From Bacteroidota bacterium (GTDB lineage: Bacteria; Bacteroidota; Bacteroidia; B-17B0; Aurantibacillaceae), in the NCBI GenBank assembly GCA_947450025.1, contig CANFTW010000001.1:62001-126000 (forward strand): a stretch of 64,000 nucleotides of DNA, in the 5' to 3' direction. Shown piece after piece: positions 16,744 to 23,857 of this stretch. The notes below the pieces were generated by a model. It saw only the letters and a program-made list of their open reading frames with translations. It did not search any database and was not told the origin of the DNA. The position numbers were made by a program, and so were the translations under genes. Within the stretch, counting starts at the first letter, position 1. The number at the start of each line of letters is the position of its first letter.

Positions 16744-17448
16744 ATGTCAAAGAAATTTATAATAATTATAGGAGTTGTTACGCTCCTTACATTCTCTAGT
16801 TGCGAGGCCTACTATCATTTATTTTATACCAATCCTTCTATCTGTTTTAAAGAAGCAAGTTTAAAGAAACCGTATGATGTTATTATTGTCCCTGGTTTTC
16901 CAAACGATTCAGGAAAGGTGAATATGATTTTAGCTGAACGTGTAAAATGGGCATATTATTTATATAAAAATGGTTATACAAAAAATATCATTTTTTCCGG
17001 TTCCGCAGTTCATACTCCATATATCGAAGCCAAAGTCATGCGCTTACTCGCACTTCAAATAGGCATAAAAGACGAACATATTTTTATGGAAACAAAAGCT
17101 GAGCATACCACTGAAAATCTATACTATTCATGTGTTTTAGCTCAAAATCTAGGATTTAATTCCATTGCTTTTGCAACAGAACCAGCACAAGCAAGCTTTA
17201 TGAAACCTTTTAAAAGAAAGTTTAAGTTAAAATTAGATTTCTTGCCAGTTTTGACCGATAGTTTATTGACTTTAAAAATTCAATTAAAACCCATTGATGA
17301 AAGTTCTGCGTTTGTTCTTAATTTTGTCCCCTTAAATCAAAGAGAAGGGGTTATTAAAAGCCTGAGAGGAACCAGAGGTCATCGTGTGAAAAAGGAAATT
17401 CGAAAAGCAAAAAAAATAAACCGACAAAAAACACATTTAAATAAATAA
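16744..17448 (+). CDS. DUF218 (YdcF/SanA/ElyC-like) lipoprotein
   Basis: Envelope-associated protein of the DUF218 family, whose members affect cell envelope integrity but have no settled reaction. The N-terminus has a signal ending LTFSSC, which fits a lipoprotein (Cys20). The family core is visible from YDVIIVPGFPND near residue 40, through LAERVKWAYYLYKNG, IIFSGSAVHTPYIEA and KAEHTTENLYYS. The last 30 residues are unusually basic (K/R-rich). A DUF1415 gene begins 2 bases after its stop, suggesting cotranscription. Confidence 0.82.
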   Translation: MSKKFIIIIGVVTLLTFSSCEAYYHLFYTNPSICFKEASLKKPYDVIIVPGFPNDSGKVNMILAERVKWAYYLYKNGYTKNIIFSGSAVHTPYIEAKVMRLLALQIGIKDEHIFMETKAEHTTENLYYSCVLAQNLGFNSIAFATEPAQASFMKPFKRKFKLKLDFLPVLTDSLLTLKIQLKPIDESSAFVLNFVPLNQREGVIKSLRGTRGHRVKKEIRKAKKINRQKTHLNK

Positions 17449-17450
17449 CT

Positions 17451-17996
17451 ATGTCTATTTCTAACGAAAAAGTAATTGAACAAACCACTAATTGGATAAA
17501 ATCAGTTGTGATAGATTGTAATTTTTGTCCATTTGCTGCTAGAGCCGTTATGAAAAAAACAATCCGTTACATCATTAAAACAGATGTAGATATGATGTCT
17601 AGTTTATTAGCATTGCAAGAAGAATTAACCTACTTGGAAACTGATACAGAAATTGAAACCAGTTTTATCATTTTTCCAAATAATTTCATTGACTTTGATG
17701 ATTATCTAGAATTAGTAAAAAAAGCTGAACAATTTATTAAAAAAGAAAATTATGAAGGCGTATACCAAATAGCAAGTTTTCATCCTGATTATTGTTTTGC
17801 AGGAGAAGAGGAAAATGATGCCGCTAATTTCACTAACCGTTCTATTTATCCAATGTTACACATCTTAAGAGAAGAAAGTTTAACAAAAGCACTAAGCCTA
17901 TACCCTAATCCTGAGTTAATTCCGCAGCATAATATTGATTATGCTCGACAAAAAGGCCTTCAGTATATGCAGATGCTTCGTGCAGCGTGCTTATAA
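17451..17996 (+). CDS. DUF1415 family protein
   Basis: Cytoplasmic protein of the DUF1415 family, with no known reaction. The characteristic start is present: TTNWIKSVVIDCNFCPFAAR near residue 11, where the C-x-F-C-P-F motif includes two Cys three residues apart, and ASFHPDYCFAG in the middle, which carries another His/Cys pair. The Cys and His residues could bind metal, but this is not shown. Two bases separate it from the upstream DUF218 gene. Confidence 0.82.
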   Translation: MSISNEKVIEQTTNWIKSVVIDCNFCPFAARAVMKKTIRYIIKTDVDMMSSLLALQEELTYLETDTEIETSFIIFPNNFIDFDDYLELVKKAEQFIKKENYEGVYQIASFHPDYCFAGEEENDAANFTNRSIYPMLHILREESLTKALSLYPNPELIPQHNIDYARQKGLQYMQMLRAACL

Positions 17997-18026
17997 ATTT
18001 ATATTTTTTATGCAATAGGCTTTTTG

Positions 18027-18034
18027 TATCTTTA
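18027..18034 (+). promoter_or_regulatory. -7 box for the heme-motif lipoprotein, 5 nt from ATG
   Basis: TATCTTTA differs from TAnnTTTG only at the last base and lies 5 bases before the ATG at 18040. Confidence 0.4.
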
Positions 18035-18039
18035 TATAA

Positions 18040-19506
18040 ATGAAAAGCAAAAAACAAATACACGTCAAATTATACCTCGTGGGTATTATCCTTGTCTGTT
18101 TACTAAACTTTTTATTTTCTTGCAAAAAAGATCCTTCTATTCCAGTATTTGGAGATTATCCAAACGAAGTTGGAAAAATCATTGCCAACAAATGTGCAAC
18201 TCCTGGCTGTCACAATAATTCAAGCTATCAGGCTGCTGCTAATTTAAACCTAAGCTCCTTCAAAACATTATTTCAAGGATCAAGCAATGGCTCACCTGTT
18301 ATACCATTCCGAAGCGATTTCTCATCACTATGTTACTTCATCAATACCTATTCTGATTTAGGGCCTATCAACAATCCTTCAATGCCATTAAATGGAGCTG
18401 TTCTTAGCAAAGAAGAAGTAAATACAATTAAAACTTGGGTTAATCAAGGCGCTCCAGATATTAATGGAAATATTATGTGGGCTGACAATCCAAACAGAAA
18501 AAAATATTATGTATTAAATCAAGGATGTGATGTAGTGACTGTATTTGATGCCAATACGCAATTACCCATGAGATATATAACGGTTGGCAATAAAACAAAT
18601 ACACCTGAATTACCCCACATGATAAAAATCTCTCCAGATGGACAGTATTGGTATGTTGTATTTGTAGCAAACACTATTTTACAAAAATACAAAACCTCAG
18701 ATGATAGTTTTGTTGGTGAAATCAATTTAGGAAATGATCAAAACTGGAATACCATAACGATAAGTAATGATAGTAAAAAAGCATATTGCGTTTCATGGCA
18801 AGCAAGTAGCCGACTAGCCATCATTGATATTGAGCACATGGTATTACTTCATAATGTGGGTGGTGGAAATTTCTCAGATGCCCATGGCGTCGCTTTAAAT
18901 TCGAGTAATGATACCATTTATATCACTCGTCAAACTGGGAATTATATTTATAAAATTGATACCGCCTTAAACAATGGGTTCCAGGAAGTTTCTTTGGATG
19001 GAAATCTTCCAAACCAAACATCCTCATTAGATCCTCACGAAATAACATTCTCTCCCGATGGAACTAAATATTTTGTTAGCTGCCAAAAATCAAATGAAGT
19101 AAGAGTGATGAATACTAATAATGATGCATTACTTCATACCATTTCAACAGGACAGTATCCTTTAGAATTCGCAAAAAGTATTATTAGGAACAAGCTTTAT
19201 GTAACCTGCGAAAACGATCCAGGAACATCAAATACCTTAGGTTCAGTAACTGTTATCGATATGACAACTTACCAATCATCAAACTATCACGTCGGCTATC
19301 AACCTCATGGCATTGCTATTGATGAAACAAATGGTTATTTGATAGTTGCCAACAGAAATATTCTAAGCAATGGCCCTGCTCCTCACCATACCGGTGTATG
19401 CGGCAGAAATGGATTTGTCAACTATTTTGATATCAATACCATGCAATTGTTATCTAAAAAAACAGAAGTTGCATCAGATCCATACTCTGTAATAGTGAGA
19501 CCATAA
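18040..19506 (+). CDS. YncE-like beta-propeller lipoprotein with CX4CH heme motif
   Basis: Envelope lipoprotein of 488 residues. The signal ends LFSC with lipidation Cys28. Residues 52-58 read CATPGCH, a CX4CH arrangement with C52, C57 and H58, followed by a short cytochrome-like segment (to about 145, ending IKTWVNQGAPDINGN). The rest (about 155-488) is a YVTN/YncE-type propeller with repeated motifs such as ISPDGQYWYVVFV, FSPDGTKYFVSC and HGIAIDETNGYLIVANR. CX4CH is an unusual spacing but occurs in cytochrome-like domains of Bacteroidota. The stop overlaps the start of the DCC gene by one base. Electron transfer is inferred, not shown. Confidence 0.78.
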   Translation: MKSKKQIHVKLYLVGIILVCLLNFLFSCKKDPSIPVFGDYPNEVGKIIANKCATPGCHNNSSYQAAANLNLSSFKTLFQGSSNGSPVIPFRSDFSSLCYFINTYSDLGPINNPSMPLNGAVLSKEEVNTIKTWVNQGAPDINGNIMWADNPNRKKYYVLNQGCDVVTVFDANTQLPMRYITVGNKTNTPELPHMIKISPDGQYWYVVFVANTILQKYKTSDDSFVGEINLGNDQNWNTITISNDSKKAYCVSWQASSRLAIIDIEHMVLLHNVGGGNFSDAHGVALNSSNDTIYITRQTGNYIYKIDTALNNGFQEVSLDGNLPNQTSSLDPHEITFSPDGTKYFVSCQKSNEVRVMNTNNDALLHTISTGQYPLEFAKSIIRNKLYVTCENDPGTSNTLGSVTVIDMTTYQSSNYHVGYQPHGIAIDETNGYLIVANRNILSNGPAPHHTGVCGRNGFVNYFDINTMQLLSKKTEVASDPYSVIVRP

Positions 19507-19916
19507 TGAATAACGTTCTAGAAAATAAAACTATTTTGTTATTTGATGGCTATTGCAATCTATGTCAATCATCGGTTCAATTCGTACTTAAACATGAAAA
19601 AAAACAAGTATTAGTTTTTACATCACTTCAATCTCCCATTGGTAAAAAAATTCTTAACCAATACTCTATCAACCCTAATGAAATTGATAGTCTGGTTCTT
19701 ATAAAAAATAACAAAGCATACATCAAATCTTCGGCGGCATTAAGGTTAGGCTACTATCTAAAGGGAATTTATTTTTTAGGCGTAATATTGATTATTATTC
19801 CTCCAATGATAAGAAACTTCGTTTACGACTATATCGCTAAAAACCGTTATAAATGGTTCGGAAAAAGTGAATCCTGCATGATTCCAGATGAAAAAATTGC
19901 TAATCGATTTTTATAA
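19506..19916 (+). CDS. DCC (DUF393) thiol-disulfide oxidoreductase family protein
   Basis: Small protein of the DCC/DUF393 family, thioredoxin-like proteins with a CxxC site. The signature FDGYCNLCQSSVQF is at residues 13-26, with C17 and C20. A hydrophobic stretch (about residues 92-106) suggests membrane contact. At 136 residues it is full length. The start overlaps the stop of the heme-motif propeller gene, so translation of the two is coupled; a redox partnership is a reasonable inference. Confidence 0.85.
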   Translation: MNNVLENKTILLFDGYCNLCQSSVQFVLKHEKKQVLVFTSLQSPIGKKILNQYSINPNEIDSLVLIKNNKAYIKSSAALRLGYYLKGIYFLGVILIIIPPMIRNFVYDYIAKNRYKWFGKSESCMIPDEKIANRFL

Positions 19917-19932
19917 AATCGGTATTTAATTA

Positions 19933-19940
19933 TACCTTTA
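19933..19940 (+). promoter_or_regulatory. -7 box for pdxJ, 4 nt from ATG
   Basis: TACCTTTA (one base off TAnnTTTG) lies 4 bases before the pdxJ ATG. Confidence 0.35.
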
Positions 19941-19944
19941 TCAC

Positions 19945-20661
19945 ATGACAAAGCTTTCTGTAAACATTAATAAAATAGCAACTATTCGTAATTCAAGAGG
20001 TGGAAATACTCCTAATTTAATTCAAGTAGCTATGGATGCTGAACGATTTGGTGCACAAGGCATTACAGTTCACCCTCGTCCTGATGAAAGACATATTCGT
20101 TATCAAGATGTTTATGATTTAAAACCATTATTAAAAACAGAATTTAATATTGAGGGTAATCCTAAAATTAAAAAATTTGTAGATTTAGTTTTGGATATTA
20201 AACCTGAACAAGTAACCTTAGTTCCTGATGGTGATAATCAGCTTACCTCTGATCACGGTTGGGATACCATTTCTAATAAAGACTACCTGATTGATATCGT
20301 TAGTCAATTTAAAAGTGCTGGAATTCGCACTTCCATTTTTGTTGACCCTGATTTAAAAATGATAGAAGGCGCTAAATTAACTGGCACCGACAGAATTGAA
20401 TTATACACAGAAGAATATGCTCGTTTATATACTTCAAATAAAGAACAAGTAATTATACCATTTACTGAAGCTTCTCAACTAGCTAGCCAGTTAAGTTTAG
20501 GCTTAAACGCTGGTCATGATCTAAGCTTAGAGAATTTAGCCTATTTTAAACAACATACAGAAAACTTATTAGAAGTATCCATTGGTCATGCATTAATTAG
20601 TGATTCAATATATTTTGGATTAGAAAACACGATTCAATTGTATTTAAAACAATTAAAATAA
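19945..20661 (+). CDS. pdxJ: Pyridoxine 5'-phosphate synthase
   Basis: Makes pyridoxine 5'-phosphate from 1-deoxyxylulose 5-phosphate and 3-amino-2-oxopropyl phosphate, the last step of de novo vitamin B6 synthesis. The start [17 protein letters not shown] near residue 4 and [14 protein letters not shown] near 36 are the family signatures, followed by [22 protein letters not shown] and [11 protein letters not shown]. The length of 238 residues is standard. A bidirectional terminator separates it from the convergent protease gene. Confidence 0.96.
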   Translation: MTKLSVNINKIATIRNSRGGNTPNLIQVAMDAERFGAQGITVHPRPDERHIRYQDVYDLKPLLKTEFNIEGNPKIKKFVDLVLDIKPEQVTLVPDGDNQLTSDHGWDTISNKDYLIDIVSQFKSAGIRTSIFVDPDLKMIEGAKLTGTDRIELYTEEYARLYTSNKEQVIIPFTEASQLASQLSLGLNAGHDLSLENLAYFKQHTENLLEVSIGHALISDSIYFGLENTIQLYLKQLK

Positions 20662-20686
20662 TTTATTTTAAAATAAACTAAAATCA

Positions 20687-20716
20687 AAAAAGCCCTTGAA
20701 TAGTCAAGGGCTTTTT
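20687..20716. terminator. Bidirectional terminator between pdxJ and M43 protease
   Basis: Stem 20687-20699 with 20704-20716 (GCCCTTGA/TCAAGGGC core) flanked by an A run on one side and a T run on the other, so it can stop both converging genes. Confidence 0.87.
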
Positions 20717-20735
20717 GGTTTTAAAGAAATTGAAT

Positions 20736-22094
20736 TTATTGTAAAATGATGCGTTTTGTTTTTGATACTGTTTTTGATTTCAATGTTACAAAATACACAC
20801 CCTCTGCTTTATCAGATAAATCGACTTTAACAGAACCTCCGTTAGACTGAACTTGTTTGATTTCTTTAACTGTTTGACCTAAAGTATTAATGACTGTAAT
20901 AGTATAATCTTGTTGGTTTAACAAATCAACATTTACAAAAAATTCACCTTTTGATGGATTAGGAAATACATCAAAAGTGATATCAGAATTTGATTCGTCA
21001 AGACCTGTTGTACTGCATACTGTAGAAGTCGTTAAAGTTTTTCTTCTTAAACAATTAGCCATCACCGCTTGCATACGAGCTTTTTGACCAGCCGTAAACA
21101 TTACCATACATTTATCGTCACTATAATCCATATAATTTTGATACATCGCTCCTGTAGAACCAGCACAAGCATCAGCACTTACAGCGCCATTTGTAGTAGG
21201 ACATGTATAATTTTCATCTGCTTGATTAGGAGTATCTGTTACATAATCTGTTCCACTACATGATGTTCCATCATCACCCCAAATATGCCATAAACCTAAC
21301 CAGTGACCAGTTTCATGAGTTAATGTTCTTCCTTTATTATAAGGAGCAGATGCTAAAGCTGTTCCTGTGTTCCCTATATACTGATAATCAATAACTACTC
21401 CATCAGTATTAGCTGCACCACCAGCGCCTACCATATCCGTAACTGGGGACGTACCTGATGGAATCGTTGGAAATTGTGCATAGCCTAGAGTTCCCACATC
21501 AGCTCCTCCAAATTCTAAAATCCAAACATTATAATATTTAGTTGGATCCCAAGATGAACCTGGCTTTACTGTTGATTCAATATAAGACATGGAATATGGT
21601 AATGCTGTCCAGCCTTTAGACGAAACGCTAATACGCTCAATTCCTGGCTCTGCCAAAACTGTTCCTGTAGGACTAACCTTAGCCGCACAAAAATTAATTT
21701 CAACATCAGCAGCTACACTAGTAAAAGCTGATTGAGTAACATAAGTGCTAAAATCAGTATTTAATTTTCTATAATCAGCATTTAAAATGGCTAATTGAGA
21801 GTTAATTTGAGCTTGACTTAAGTTACGACCTGTAGTTGCGCTATTAGCATTAACAGCAACACCAGAATGCAAAACGTGAAAAATTACAGGGATATTATAA
21901 ACAACCGTTGCTTTTTTTCCATTAGCAAATTGTTCATCTTTTTGTAACATGTTTTGAAATGCTTCTTCATAAGTTGCATTTACTTTTGGAGAACCACACT
22001 TACGAATTGGTGTTTCTGAACTAGTAGAATTTTGAGCCATAGAACTCAAAAAAACTAAAGTCGATAAAGATAGAGTTGTAAAGATTTTTTTCAT
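20736..22094 (-). CDS. Secreted M43-family metalloprotease with T9SS type A domain
   Basis: Extracellular zinc protease of the pappalysin/cytophagalysin (M43) type. Counting from 22094, the zinc motif HETGHWLGLWH has H260, H264 and H270, followed by a Cys-rich segment and MYQNYMDYSDDKCMVMFT, the Met-turn region. The N-terminus is a signal peptide ending SSMAQ. The last 80 residues are a type A sorting domain (FPNPSKGEFFVNVD and LGQTVKEIKQV, ending KTKRIILQ). An ATG nine bases upstream (22103) is also possible. It is exported through T9SS and probably digests protein outside the cell. Confidence 0.9.
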   Translation of the reverse strand: MKKIFTTLSLSTLVFLSSMAQNSTSSETPIRKCGSPKVNATYEEAFQNMLQKDEQFANGKKATVVYNIPVIFHVLHSGVAVNANSATTGRNLSQAQINSQLAILNADYRKLNTDFSTYVTQSAFTSVAADVEINFCAAKVSPTGTVLAEPGIERISVSSKGWTALPYSMSYIESTVKPGSSWDPTKYYNVWILEFGGADVGTLGYAQFPTIPSGTSPVTDMVGAGGAANTDGVVIDYQYIGNTGTALASAPYNKGRTLTHETGHWLGLWHIWGDDGTSCSGTDYVTDTPNQADENYTCPTTNGAVSADACAGSTGAMYQNYMDYSDDKCMVMFTAGQKARMQAVMANCLRRKTLTTSTVCSTTGLDESNSDITFDVFPNPSKGEFFVNVDLLNQQDYTITVINTLGQTVKEIKQVQSNGGSVKVDLSDKAEGVYFVTLKSKTVSKTKRIILQ

Positions 22095-22186
22095 AGTAAA
22101 CATTTAGTTATACATAGTTACAAAAATTATTTTCAAAAATCAATAGCAAAGTCGATTTTTGAGGTAAATTAGATGCTTTAATAGAT

Positions 22187-22873
22187 ATGTCGTTTAAAAT
22201 CTTAATAATTGAAGATGAATTAGCACTTCAACAAACGTTGAAATTAAATTTAGAGCTAGAAGGCTATATGATTGAATCATGTAGTTCTGGCGAAAATGCT
22301 ATATCTCAAATACAACTATTCAAACCTGATTTAATTTTATTAGATATTATGTTGCCTGTTCTTAACGGAACGGAAATTTATCAGAAATTAAAAACATTAA
22401 ATATTTCGATTCCTGTTATATTTTTAACTGCAAAAAACAATGTGCAAGATAAAATTGAAGGTTTAAAATTAGGCGCCGACGATTATATCACTAAGCCATT
22501 TGATTTAGAAGAATTATTATTAAGAATCCATAATGTTTTAAAACGAAATGCGCCTCAAAAACTAGAGTCAAGCATTTTTAAATTTGATAGTTGTGAGATT
22601 AATTTCTCCACTTTTCAAATTATCTCCCGAGAAGGGAAAGTAGAAGATTTATCAAAAAGAGAAATAGCCTTATTGAAACTTTTAGCTGATAATATCAACA
22701 ATGTCGTTTCGCGGGATGAAATACTTGATAAATTATGGACTAAGGATGAAAATCCTTCATCAAGAACGATTGACAACTATATTTTAAATTTCAGAAAATT
22801 ATTTGAAGTGAATCAAAAAGAGCCTATCCACTTTTTATCAATCAGAGGGGTGGGATATAAATTTTGCGTTTAG
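22187..22873 (+). CDS. OmpR/PhoB-family response regulator
   Basis: Two-component DNA-binding regulator of 228 residues. The receiver domain shows E9/D10, phospho-acceptor D53 in LLLDIMLP, the Thr in IFLTAK and Lys in TKPF. The C-terminal winged helix is recognisable from LSKREIALLKLLADN, VSRDEILDKLWTKDENPSSRTIDNYI and RGVGYKFCV. No histidine kinase is adjacent: the neighbours are a protease and small unrelated genes, so its partner must lie elsewhere. It overlaps the convergent DUF1653 gene by 4 bases. Confidence 0.92.
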   Translation: MSFKILIIEDELALQQTLKLNLELEGYMIESCSSGENAISQIQLFKPDLILLDIMLPVLNGTEIYQKLKTLNISIPVIFLTAKNNVQDKIEGLKLGADDYITKPFDLEELLLRIHNVLKRNAPQKLESSIFKFDSCEINFSTFQIISREGKVEDLSKREIALLKLLADNINNVVSRDEILDKLWTKDENPSSRTIDNYILNFRKLFEVNQKEPIHFLSIRGVGYKFCV

Positions 22874-23076
22874 ATTTTTTCAAATCGCTTCTTCTCTAAC
22901 CCTTCAATAATAACTGTTTCTAAAAACATCTTCAAAGGTCGCACCCATAAGTTCTCACCTTCTCTTTGATAAGTTGCTTTATAAACCACCATCTCTTCCA
23001 ATGTTTCGGTATGTTTGGCAATTCCAATCACTTCGTATATATTTCCTTTATAATGTTTATATAAACCTAATTCCAT
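22870..23076 (-). CDS. DUF1653 family small protein
   Basis: A 68-residue cytoplasmic protein of the DUF1653 family. The pattern LGLYKHYKGNIYEVIGIAKH at residues 3-22, then ETLEEMVVYKATYQ and LWVRPLKMFLE is typical of the family, whose function is unknown. It lies 6 bases after the stop of the DUF4440-like gene, in the same direction. Confidence 0.85.
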   Translation of the reverse strand: MELGLYKHYKGNIYEVIGIAKHTETLEEMVVYKATYQREGENLWVRPLKMFLETVIIEGLEKKRFEKI

Positions 23077-23082
23077 AATGTT

Positions 23083-23508
23083 TTAACTTGTATGATCTGC
23101 CACAATTACCCATTTACTATTTATTTTCTTCCATAATAAAGTAAAATGACCTCCTGAAGGCTTTTCTTTTTTCAACTCCCATTTACCAATCACATAAATA
23201 CTAGTTTCGGATAATAGAGTTGCTTCAAGTATGGTGAATGTTAAAATTCCCATAGCTTCTTTATTTGGATAACCTTTTATATAATTATCCAACGTTTTTT
23301 GCCAACCATAAGTAATCCCTTTACTTCCAATAAATTTAAGACTATCATTATTCCAATAGTATTCCATAAAACCTCTTACGTCACCTTTATTCCAAGATTC
23401 TTCTTGCGTTTTCATATTTGTTAAAACATGATTCACATCTTGACTCTGTTTTTGAGCAAATAGGTTTAACCCAGCAAGCAAACAATAGATCATCAATAGT
23501 TTTTTCAT
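23083..23508 (-). CDS. Exported SnoaL/DUF4440-like protein
   Basis: A 141-residue protein with a signal peptide ending NLFAQ (residue 19). The mature part has the NTF2-like cone fold pattern of the DUF4440/YybH group: NMKTQEESWNKGDVRGFMEYYWNN followed by strands ending KWVIVADHTS. Such domains bind small ligands, but no reaction can be assigned. It lies just upstream of DUF1653 on the minus strand and divergent from the metH riboswitch. Confidence 0.8.
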   Translation of the reverse strand: MKKLLMIYCLLAGLNLFAQKQSQDVNHVLTNMKTQEESWNKGDVRGFMEYYWNNDSLKFIGSKGITYGWQKTLDNYIKGYPNKEAMGILTFTILEATLLSETSIYVIGKWELKKEKPSGGHFTLLWKKINSKWVIVADHTS

Positions 23509-23577
23509 ATTATAAAAAAGGTATAAATGTTAATAATTAAGACATTACAATATTCTATAAATTTACATAAATAGTTA

Positions 23578-23585
23578 TATCTTTG
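23578..23585 (+). promoter_or_regulatory. -7 box of the metH leader transcript
   Basis: TATCTTTG matches TAnnTTTG exactly and lies 20 bases before the riboswitch P1 stem. The 349-base gap 23509-23857 holds this promoter, the riboswitch and its expression platform; no gene is seen in it. Confidence 0.6.
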
Positions 23586-23604
23586 TAACTCGTTCTTTAA
23601 CACA

Positions 23605-23771
23605 CTTATTAAGAAAAGCAGAGGGATACGCCCAATGAAGCTTTACCAACCCTATAACAGTTTAAATTTAAAGGTTGAAAGTTTAAAAAATTAAAACTTT
23701 GAACTTTGAACTTTCAATTTTAAACCTTTAAAGAAGGTGGGAATTCGTCTCAAATTACTGAGAAAAATAAG
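23605..23771 (+). ncRNA. SAM-I (S-box) riboswitch upstream of metH
   Basis: S-adenosylmethionine-sensing leader. P1 pairs CTTATT (23605-23610) with AATAAG (23766-23771). Conserved core pieces appear in the right order: GAGGGAT (23621-23627), CCCAATGAAG (23631-23640), CCAACCC (23646-23652) and GGTGGGAATTC (23736-23746), then a P4 of TCTC/GAGA and the purine-rich return to P1. P3 is unusually long: AAAGGTT-GAAAGTT (23670-23683) pairs with AACTTTC (23709-23715) and AACCTTT (23723-23729). The downstream platform includes an antiterminator and a terminator, so high SAM should stop transcription of metH. The match is by eye, but the order and spacing leave little doubt. Confidence 0.9.
23695..23715 (+). 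repeat. Three tandem 7-bp repeats in the riboswitch P3 arm
   Basis: AACTTTG, AACTTTG and AACTTTC follow one another without spacer at 23695-23701, 23702-23708 and 23709-23715, inside the enlarged P3 hairpin of the SAM-I riboswitch. Confidence 0.85.
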
Positions 23772-23826
23772 TCGGAAACAATTAGTAAAAACAAAAACAT
23801 TATAAAAACACTAATCCCTTCTGACT
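23770..23826 (+). promoter_or_regulatory. Antiterminator of the SAM-I riboswitch
   Basis: AGTCGGAA (23770-23777) can pair with TTCTGACT (23819-23826), and ATTAGT (23781-23786) with ACTAAT (23810-23815), giving 14 pairs with a 3x3 internal loop. It takes up two bases of the P1 3' strand and most of the 5' arm of the terminator, so antiterminator and terminator exclude each other. Confidence 0.75.
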
Positions 23827-23844
23827 ATAAAAACAGAAGGGATT
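23813..23844 (+). terminator. Riboswitch-controlled terminator before metH
   Basis: Perfect 11-bp stem, AATCCCTTCTG (23813-23823) with CAGAAGGGATT (23834-23844), and a T run at 23843-23848. It ends 14 bases before the metH ATG, so it can only serve to abort the metH transcript. Confidence 0.92.
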
Positions 23845-23857
23845 TTTTATTGATTAT

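Noticed and set aside
22187-22873. Pairing of the OmpR-type regulator with the LytS-type kinase at 40407-43349
   Set aside because: The kinase is adjacent to its own LytTR regulator 17 kb away and belongs to a class that normally signals to LytTR proteins, so the OmpR-type regulator is better left as an orphan.
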